The notes beneath the pieces are model-generated. The model ran no database searches, was not told the DNA's origin, and saw only the letters and a list, made by a program, of their open reading frames with translations. 7,183 nt of DNA from Actinomycetota bacterium. Its GTDB lineage: Bacteria > Actinomycetota > Acidimicrobiia > Acidimicrobiales > JACCXE01. The stretch is from NCBI GenBank assembly GCA_013697265.1, contig JACCXE010000056.1:1-7183 (forward strand). The letters are read 5' to 3'. The translations under genes were made by a program, and so were the position numbers. Shown here piece by piece: positions 1 to 3,609 of this stretch. How positions within the stretch are numbered: the stretch's first letter is position 1; each line of letters begins with the position of its first letter.

Positions 1-89
1 TCCCGGGTGGCGGTGCCGGCGGATACCGGATTGCCGTCGGGACCGAGCTGGCCCTGGCGTTGCAGTCTGCGCTTCTCTTCTCGGTTCAA
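1..89 (-). CDS. secE: Preprotein translocase subunit SecE, N-terminal fragment (cut by window edge)
   Basis: Only the first 29 codons are in the window; the gene runs off the left edge. SecE is the small essential membrane subunit of the SecYEG translocon. The proposed start is TTG at 89-87, preceded by AAGGA with a 6-base spacer. The first residues are M(L)-N-R-E-E-K-R-R-L-Q-R-Q-G-Q, followed by a Gly/Pro/Ala/Thr-rich linker. This basic, hydrophilic head resembles the N-terminal extension of SecE in some actinobacteria; the membrane helix would lie beyond the edge. The position 42 bases downstream of tRNA-Trp is the strongest support, since tRNA-Trp/secE/nusG is a widely conserved order. The short GUCC-GAA-GGAC hairpin that could form around the Shine-Dalgarno site is probably incidental. 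The identification rests on a short fragment plus context. Confidence 0.6.
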   Translation of the reverse strand, partial: MNREEKRRLQRQGQLGPDGNPVSAGTATR

Positions 90-131
90 CAGTCGTCCTT
101 CGGACAGGTTTCTTTCGGTAAAGCAGATGAG

Positions 132-204
132 CAGGGCAGGAGGGACTCGAACCCCCAACCACCGGTTTTGGAGACCGGTGCTCTACCAATTGAGCCACTG
201 CCCT
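132..204 (-). tRNA. trpT: tRNA-Trp (anticodon CCA)
   Basis: A complete 73-nt cloverleaf on the minus strand. The 7-bp acceptor stem is AGGGCAG/CTGCCCT with discriminator G. The D stem is GCTC/GAGC, the anticodon stem CCGGT/ACCGG with loop CTCCAAA (anticodon at 171-169), and the T arm GGGGG-TTCGAGT-CCCTC. CCA is not encoded, so it must be added after transcription. It lies between the anti-sigma gene and secE. A weak -10-like TACCAT is found at 229-224, about 20 bases upstream of the mature 5' end, so the gene may have its own promoter as well as read-through from upstream. Confidence 0.98.
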
Positions 205-223
205 AGTGGGGGTGCGGCGGACG

Positions 224-229
224 ATGGTA
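224..229 (-). promoter_or_regulatory. Possible -10 element for tRNA-Trp/secE
   Basis: TACCAT on the minus strand, placing a start site near 217, about a dozen bases before the mature tRNA 5' end at 204. No good -35 hexamer is visible at 16-18 bases upstream, so this is only a suggestion. The 74-base interval between the anti-sigma stop and the tRNA holds no other recognisable signal. Confidence 0.25.
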
Positions 230-278
230 GCACCGTGCGATACGCCGCTTCCTAGTCGCGCACACCACGGCCGCCGGG

Positions 279-668
279 TCAGCTGGCTAGAGCGCGGCGG
301 CGGGCGCGGCCCGCGAGCACTACAGCGCCAGCGGCGCCAGCGGCGGCGGTGGCCAGGGCGATGCCACCCACGTAGGCGCCGCGGCGGCCACTCATGATCG
401 AGCGAATGGCGCTGCGCTCACCGGCGGCTTCGAGGTGGGCCAGCACCGCGGTGAGATGACCCGGGGCGGGTTCGAGCATTTCGGTCCGCAGGTTGTGCAG
501 GCCCCGGAGCAACCGGCGGTACTGCACGATCTCGGCCTGGCACCGCAAACACGTCTCGACGTGGGTCCGGACGTTCGCGGGCGCGGCCTCGACGCCCTCG
601 GCGTAGTCGCCGAGCGCGGCCGCGATGGCGTCACAGGTCAGGGAATCAGATGCTGTTTCAGACTGCAT
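279..668 (-). CDS. Zinc-finger anti-sigma factor with one membrane helix
   Basis: A 129-residue protein that probably binds and holds inactive the sigma factor encoded just upstream. The N-terminal cytoplasmic part has the ZAS-type HxxxCxxC motif (H36, C40, C43) plus C12, a spacing close to the Cys/His/Cys/Cys set of RsrA-like anti-sigma factors. A single hydrophobic, Ala/Gly-rich segment at about 98-120 should form a membrane helix, followed by a short basic tail (RARRRALAS). There is almost no extracytoplasmic sensor domain, so the release signal is unlikely to be read by a large outer domain; a redox or zinc-based or partner-mediated signal is possible. The ATG at 668 lies inside the sigma gene (11-base overlap), which implies translational coupling. 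The specific sigma group is not assigned. Confidence 0.88.
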   Translation of the reverse strand: MQSETASDSLTCDAIAAALGDYAEGVEAAPANVRTHVETCLRCQAEIVQYRRLLRGLHNLRTEMLEPAPGHLTAVLAHLEAAGERSAIRSIMSGRRGAYVGGIALATAAAGAAGAVVLAGRARRRALAS

Positions 669-1230
669 GGGCCTGGTCCTCTCCTCGCAACGGGTACAGC
701 GCTTCCCGGAGCTTGCGACGGGCCCGGTGCAGGCGGACCTTGGCGTTTGCCTCGGAAATCCCCAGCTCAGCGGCTATGGCTTCGTGGGGAAGGTCGTAGA
801 CGTCGCGCAATACGACGACGGAGCGCAGGGCGTCGGGCAGGTCGCGCAGGGCGTCTTGAAGCCGGTCGCGTTCGGCCAGCGCCTCGTTGTGGGCAACCGG
901 GTCGTTTTCGACCCGGAAGTCTTCGACCATCACGTCTTCGTCGAGCACGTCGTGGCGGTTGCGGGAGCGCTTGCTCAGCGACGTGGACGCACAGTTGGCG
1001 ACGATTCGGTACAGCCAGGTCGAAAAGGCCGCGTCTTCGCGGAACTTCTTGATCGACTTGTATGCCCGCAGGTAGGCCTCTTGCACCACGTCTCGCGCAT
1101 CCTCCTCGTTTCCAACGAGCCGGTAAGCGAGCGTGTACGCGTCAGCGTGGGTTGCCCGAACCAGATCGTCAAAGGCTGCCCGGTCCCCCGCCTTTGCGGC
1201 GGCGACCCGTTCAGCCAGATCGGCTGTCAT
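658..1230 (-). CDS. ECF-family RNA polymerase sigma factor (sigma-70 type)
   Basis: A 190-residue alternative sigma factor. Region 2 spans about residues 16-90 and contains the typical ECF block D-E/D-A-x-D-V-V-Q-E-A-Y (around 42-54) and the S-T-W-L-Y-R-I-V-A-N segment (70-79). A variable linker follows, then region 4 at about 114-167 with L-P-x-x-x-R-x-V-V-V-L-R-D and a helix-turn-helix (I-A-x-x-L-G-I-S-E-x-x-A-K-V-R-L-H-R-A-R). I chose the ATG at 1230 (MTADLAERV), with AAAGG close upstream. The frame stays open to an ATG at 1314, but that start would overlap rpmG by 40 bases and add a non-conserved extension. The gene lies 44 bases after rpmG and overlaps the anti-sigma gene, so sigma and anti-sigma are probably made together. 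Target promoters cannot be read from the sequence. Confidence 0.95.
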   Translation of the reverse strand: MTADLAERVAAAKAGDRAAFDDLVRATHADAYTLAYRLVGNEEDARDVVQEAYLRAYKSIKKFREDAAFSTWLYRIVANCASTSLSKRSRNRHDVLDEDVMVEDFRVENDPVAHNEALAERDRLQDALRDLPDALRSVVVLRDVYDLPHEAIAAELGISEANAKVRLHRARRKLREALYPLRGEDQAHAV

Positions 1231-1239
1231 CGGCCTTTG

Positions 1240-1265
1240 GACCCGCAGCCTGTGGAAAACGTTAC
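1240..1265 (-). promoter_or_regulatory. Possible ECF-type promoter in front of the sigma gene
   Basis: On the minus strand GTAAC (1265-1261) is followed after 17 bases by GGTC (1243-1240). This loosely resembles ECF promoters, which carry an AAC core at -35 and a GTC/GTT core at -10. It sits in the 44-base rpmG/sigma gap, where an autoregulatory promoter would be expected. The match is short and could be chance. Confidence 0.2.
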
Positions 1266-1274
1266 GCGGACGAT

Positions 1275-1439
1275 TTAGCGCGTCTCCTTGTGGGCGGTGT
1301 GCTTGCGGTCCCACTTGCAGTACTTGTTCATTTCGATGCGCTCACGATCGTTGATCTTGTTCTTGATCGTGATGTAGTTACGCCGCTTGCACTCTTCGCA
1401 GGCCAGCGTGACCTTGATGCGCTTTTCGTTGCGTGCCAT
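1275..1439 (-). CDS. rpmG: Large-subunit ribosomal protein L33
   Basis: A 54-residue protein, normal length for bacterial L33, too short for many ORF filters. It is a component of the 50S subunit near the E site. The sequence begins [18 protein letters not shown], continues with the family block RRNYIT-x-KNK, and ends KHTAHKETR. The first zinc-type pair is intact (C14-E-E-C17). At the second site only C41 remains: the usual C-P-x-C is C41-K-W-D44. The ATG at 1439 follows AAGGA (1454-1450) with a 10-base spacer. It sits 31 bases downstream of tRNA-Met and is probably co-transcribed with both tRNAs; this tRNA/tRNA/rpmG order is common in actinobacteria. Confidence 0.96.
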   Translation of the reverse strand: MARNEKRIKVTLACEECKRRNYITIKNKINDRERIEMNKYCKWDRKHTAHKETR

Positions 1440-1470
1440 CGGATTGTGTTCCTTGGTTGATGTTGTTGAG

Positions 1471-1544
1471 TAGCGGCGGTCGGACTCGAACCGACGACAA
1501 CACGATTATGAGCCGTGTGCTCTAACCACCTGAGCTACGCCGCC
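1471..1544 (-). tRNA. Elongator tRNA-Met (anticodon CAU)
   Basis: A complete 74-nt cloverleaf on the minus strand. Acceptor stem GGCGGCG/CGCCGCT (first pair G-U) with discriminator A, D stem GCTC/GAGC, anticodon stem CACGG/TCGTG with loop CTCATAA (anticodon at 1510-1508), T arm GTCGG-TTCGAGT-CCGAC. It lacks the initiator hallmarks (mismatched first acceptor pair and three G-C pairs at the base of the anticodon stem), so it is the elongator. A CAU tRNA could be the lysidine-modified Ile tRNA, but body and stem sequence fit Met much better. CCA is not encoded. It lies 28 bases after tRNA-Thr. Confidence 0.95.
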
Positions 1545-1572
1545 TGGTTCTTGGTGCGACTTCTGTAATGCG

Positions 1573-1645
1573 AGCCCTCTGTCGGAATCGAACCGACGAC
1601 AACCTCCTTACCATGGAGGTGCTCTACCGACTGAGCTAAGAGGGC
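1573..1645 (-). tRNA. tRNA-Thr (anticodon GGU)
   Basis: A complete 73-nt cloverleaf on the minus strand. Acceptor stem GCCCTCT/AGAGGGC with discriminator U, D stem GCTC/GAGC, anticodon stem CCTCC/GGAGG with loop ATGGTAA (anticodon at 1612-1610), T arm GTCGG-TTCGATT-CCGAC. CCA is not encoded. It is the first gene of the tRNA-Thr/tRNA-Met/rpmG unit, with a good -10 box about 30 bases upstream of the mature 5' end. Confidence 0.97.
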
Positions 1646-1673
1646 CTGCCCAGCCGAAGACGTGGGCCGCAGG

Positions 1674-1679
1674 ATTGTA
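1674..1679 (-). promoter_or_regulatory. -10 element of the tRNA-Thr/tRNA-Met/rpmG unit
   Basis: TACAAT on the minus strand, five of six matches to TATAAT. It predicts a start near 1667 and a leader of about 21 bases before the mature tRNA. The -35 position falls around 1697-1702, where only a poor match is seen; this area overlaps the start of the divergent acetyltransferase gene. Confidence 0.55.
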
Positions 1680-1691
1680 AAGCATCGCCTC

Positions 1692-1697
1692 TAGGGT
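1692..1697 (+). promoter_or_regulatory. Possible -10 element for a leaderless acetyltransferase mRNA
   Basis: TAGGGT fits the actinobacterial TANNNT pattern and ends six bases before the ATG at 1704, so transcription could start at the A of the start codon. The same bases contain AGGG seven bases before the ATG, which could instead act as a Shine-Dalgarno site on a longer message; the sequence alone does not decide. Confidence 0.3.
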
Positions 1698-1703
1698 TGG
1701 GTA

Positions 1704-2225
1704 ATGCGGGTGCGGTTGGCGACGTTGGGCGACGCCGAGGCGATACGGGCGATTTACAACCCCGAAGTCCTCGAATCGACGGTGACCTTCGACCTCGTGG
1801 CGCGCACGCTTGAGGATCAGTTGAAGTGGATCGACGAGCATTCGGGTGCGCATCCGGCGATCGTGGCCGTCGAAGACGGTGTGGTCGCGGGCTACGGGTC
1901 GCTTAGCGCGTACAAGGAGCGGCCGGCCTATCGGACCTCGGTCGAGGACTCGGTCTACGTCCACCGGGCCTGGCAAGACAAGGGTGTCGGGCGGTTGTTG
2001 CTGAGCTCACTGGTGGGCTTGGCGGCCGACCACGGCTTCCATGCGATATTCGCCCGCATCGTCGGCGACCACGACGCGTCGATCGCGCTGCACGAGCGCT
2101 GCGGATTCGAGACGATTGGTGTCGAGAAGGAAGTCGGGCGGAAGTTCAACCAGTGGCTCGACGTCGTCGTGATGCAACTCCTGGTCGACCGCAATGACCG
2201 ATCAGGCCCGGCCCTCGGCGATTAG
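1704..2225 (+). CDS. GNAT acetyltransferase, phosphinothricin/methionine-sulfone N-acetyltransferase type
   Basis: A 173-residue cytoplasmic enzyme that likely transfers acetyl from acetyl-CoA to the amino group of a small amino-acid-like substrate. The Pat/Bar/MnaT-type signatures are present in order: the start MRVRLAT-x-x-D-A-x-x-I, then I17-Y18-N19, S25-T26-V-T-F-D30, the E81-D-S-V-Y-V strand, the acetyl-CoA loop Q91-D-K-G94-V-G96-R, the S126-I-A-L-H-E-R-C-G-F segment, and the closing K-F-N-Q-W-L-D-V-V-V-M-Q. E81 aligns with the conserved Glu of Bar. The family normally ends soon after the M-Q, so the last residues (NDRSGPALGD) are a tail. That tail, including the stop, lies in the direct repeat at 2195-2232. 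Whether phosphinothricin itself is a substrate is unknown; many such enzymes act on methionine sulfone/sulfoximine. The gene is divergent from tRNA-Thr. Confidence 0.93.
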   Translation: MRVRLATLGDAEAIRAIYNPEVLESTVTFDLVARTLEDQLKWIDEHSGAHPAIVAVEDGVVAGYGSLSAYKERPAYRTSVEDSVYVHRAWQDKGVGRLLLSSLVGLAADHGFHAIFARIVGDHDASIALHERCGFETIGVEKEVGRKFNQWLDVVVMQLLVDRNDRSGPALGD

Positions 2226-2232
2226 ACGCTCG
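2195..2232 (+). repeat. Left copy of the GNAT/GH15 junction direct repeat
   Basis: It matches 3569-3609 in the same orientation: 33 of 38 aligned bases, with one 3-base gap (31 ungapped bases from 2202 match at 27 positions). On the plus strand it codes the end of the acetyltransferase (D-R-S-G-P-A-L-G-D-stop). On the minus strand it reads E-R-L-I-A-E-G-R-A-stop, nearly the end of the GH15 protein encoded 1.4 kb to the right. Homology to GH15 stops abruptly after 2232. Confidence 0.8.
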
Positions 2233-2248
2233 CTGCAGGGCTCCGTCT

Positions 2249-2317
2249 AGCGCGGCAAAACACTAGCCTGATGCGTGGGAAACCGCTATCAGAGTGCGCG
2301 GGAAAACGCTATTATTT
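2249..2317 (+). repeat. Three 23-bp direct repeats in front of the ATPase gene
   Basis: Units start at 2249, 2272 and 2295, an exact 23-base period. The best consensus over the first 17-18 bases is TGCGCGGGAAAACGCTAT. Units 2 and 3 agree at 17 of 20 positions; unit 1 agrees with unit 3 at 14 of the first 17. The period is not a multiple of three, so the repeats are not kept by any protein frame and should act as DNA. The tail of unit 3 overlaps the probable -10 box TATTAT, so a regulator bound here could block or assist RNA polymerase. An operator array for autoregulation is my inference; recombination sites are an alternative. Confidence 0.7.
2310..2315 (+). promoter_or_regulatory. Probable -10 element of the ATPase gene
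   Basis: TATTAT has five of six matches to TATAAT and ends six bases before the GTG at 2322, placing the transcription start at or next to the start codon (leaderless message). No convincing -35 hexamer is seen; that area is occupied by the second 23-bp repeat. This element is the main reason to prefer the GTG over the upstream ATG at 2271. Confidence 0.5.
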
Positions 2318-2321
2318 CCTC

Positions 2322-3557
2322 GTGCCGCCGGAACTGTACCGCCCGAGGCTCGTCGACGGTCAGCTCGCAGCTCTGCTCGCAGACTTTTCTGCAGTCATGC
2401 TGGTTGGGCCGCGCGCGTCGGGCAAGACGACAACTGCTCTTCGGCTGACTCGTTCCCACGTCCGCCTCGACCATGAGGGCGAGGCGGTCGCGTTCCGTGC
2501 CGATCCCGATTCGGCCTTGCGCACGATGGAGGAACCGATCCTGCTCGACGAATGGCAAGAAGTCCCAGGCGTGCTCGGTGCGGTCAAACGGGCAGTGGAC
2601 AGCGACCCGTCGCCCGGCCGTTTCGTTATCGCCGGCTCGGTGCGAGCCGATACCGGCGCGCACAGCTGGCCGTTAACGGGACGGGCGATCAGAGTCACCA
2701 TGCTTCCGCTGACGGAACGAGAAATCAGTGGTGATCCGACCGCGCTTACGTTCCTCGATCGTCTGCTGGCGAAGAAACTGACAGCGCCGAAGGTCACGCC
2801 TGACTTGGCCGACTGCATCGCCCGCGCGCTTCGCGGCGGCTTCCCGCATCCCGCTCTTCATCTCTCGACCACCGCAGCCCGCGTCTGGCTCGACAGCTAC
2901 CTCGATCAAATTCTGACGCGGGACGCCAGCCCCACCGACGCTCGCCGCGACCCCGAGCGCCTCCGTCGCTACGTCGAGGCAGTAGCTGCGCACACGGCGG
3001 GGATCGTCGAGCACAAGACGCTGTTCGACGCGGCAGGCGTCGCTCGGGATACGGGCGACGCGTACAGCGACCTGCTCACGAATCTCTTCGTCCTCGACCT
3101 TGTGCCGGCGTGGTCGACGAACAGACTCAAACGCGTCACCAGATCACCCAAGCGATATTTGGTAGACGCCGGCCTCGTAGCGTCGGCGTTGCAGGTCGAC
3201 GTCACAGGCGTGCTCCGCGACGGCGACCTCATCGGTCGCATTCTCGATACCTTCGTGGCATCGCAGCTACGGGCTGAACTGTCCGCCGGAGCGGCGAAGC
3301 CACGACTGTTCCATCTGCGCCAAGAACAGGGGCGCCACGAAGTCGACCTGATCGTCGAGTTCGCAGGCGGACGCATCATCGCGATCGAGGTAAAGGCCAC
3401 CGCGGCCCCGCGCTCAACCGACGCGCGCCACCTGGGCTGGCTGCGCGATGAGCTGGGCGACCGCTTCCTCGCGGGAGTGGTGTTCCATACCGGTCCGGGT
3501 TTGTTCGAGATGGGCGATCGACTGATCGCGGCGCCGGTCTCAACGCTGTGGGCCTAG
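2322..3557 (+). CDS. AAA-type ATPase with C-terminal DUF4143 / PD-(D/E)XK-like domain
   Basis: A 411-residue protein of the widespread but poorly understood DUF4143 ATPase family; cellular role unknown. Residues 1-20 carry the usual opening Y-R-P-R-L-V-D-x-x-L. The nucleotide-binding domain has Walker A G29-P-R-A-S-G-K35-T36, Walker B I-L-L-D76-E77-W, and a sensor-like A-G-S at 104-106. The DUF4143 part covers about 190-330, including the R-Y-L-V-D-A-G-L block (278-285). The C-terminal end looks nuclease-like: D309 where relatives have Glu, then H-E-V-D342-L-I and I-E356-V-K358-A; activity is not implied. No signal peptide or membrane helix. I chose GTG 2322 because TATTAT lies six bases upstream and the family opening follows at once; ATG 2271 would lie inside the 23-bp repeats and add 17 unconserved residues. 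Third positions look less GC-rich than in neighbouring genes, and flanking direct repeats suggest acquisition as a cassette. Confidence 0.9.
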   Translation: MPPELYRPRLVDGQLAALLADFSAVMLVGPRASGKTTTALRLTRSHVRLDHEGEAVAFRADPDSALRTMEEPILLDEWQEVPGVLGAVKRAVDSDPSPGRFVIAGSVRADTGAHSWPLTGRAIRVTMLPLTEREISGDPTALTFLDRLLAKKLTAPKVTPDLADCIARALRGGFPHPALHLSTTAARVWLDSYLDQILTRDASPTDARRDPERLRRYVEAVAAHTAGIVEHKTLFDAAGVARDTGDAYSDLLTNLFVLDLVPAWSTNRLKRVTRSPKRYLVDAGLVASALQVDVTGVLRDGDLIGRILDTFVASQLRAELSAGAAKPRLFHLRQEQGRHEVDLIVEFAGGRIIAIEVKATAAPRSTDARHLGWLRDELGDRFLAGVVFHTGPGLFEMGDRLIAAPVSTLWA

Positions 3558-3568
3558 GAAGTCACACC

Positions 3569-3609
3569 TGACCGGGGTTCAGGCCCGCCCCTCGGCGACT
3601 AGGCGATCG
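3569..3609 (+). repeat. Right copy of the GNAT/GH15 junction direct repeat
   Basis: Partner of 2195-2232. On the minus strand it encodes the true end of the GH15 enzyme (D-R-L-V-A-E-G-R-A-stop). On the plus strand it still carries a phantom acetyltransferase tail, D-R-G-S-G-P-P-L-G-D-stop, with one extra Gly codon relative to the left copy. It lies 11 bases after the ATPase stop. Confidence 0.8.

Noticed and set aside
93..110. GUCC-GAA-GGAC hairpin over the secE ribosome-binding site as a thermosensor or regulator
   Set aside because: Only four pairs with a tight three-base loop; no supporting features.
435..1278. Plus-strand open frames opposite the sigma/anti-sigma genes
   Set aside because: They are antisense shadows of two well-supported genes, rich in Arg/Gly/Pro with no family features.
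1231..1314. Extended N-terminus of the sigma factor from ATG 1314
   Set aside because: It overlaps rpmG by 40 bases, and the extra residues do not resemble sigma region 2; ATG 1230 gives a standard ECF start.
1608..1976. Minus-strand frame of 122 codons overlapping tRNA-Thr and the acetyltransferase
   Set aside because: It runs through the tRNA and antisense to a recognised enzyme, and shows no domain.
2223..2249. TAGACG/CGTCTA inverted repeat after the acetyltransferase as a terminator
   Set aside because: Only six pairs with a 15-base loop and no T tract; too weak to call.
1704..3557. Acetyltransferase plus ATPase as a GNAT toxin/antitoxin pair
   Set aside because: The acetyltransferase matches the Pat/MnaT family, not tRNA-acetylating toxins, and no ribbon-helix-helix antitoxin gene is present.
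3567..3583. CCTGA/TCAGG hairpin between the convergent ATPase and GH15 genes as a shared terminator
   Set aside because: Five pairs around a seven-base loop without a T tract on either strand, and it overlaps the GH15 stop codon. It could contribute but cannot be supported.
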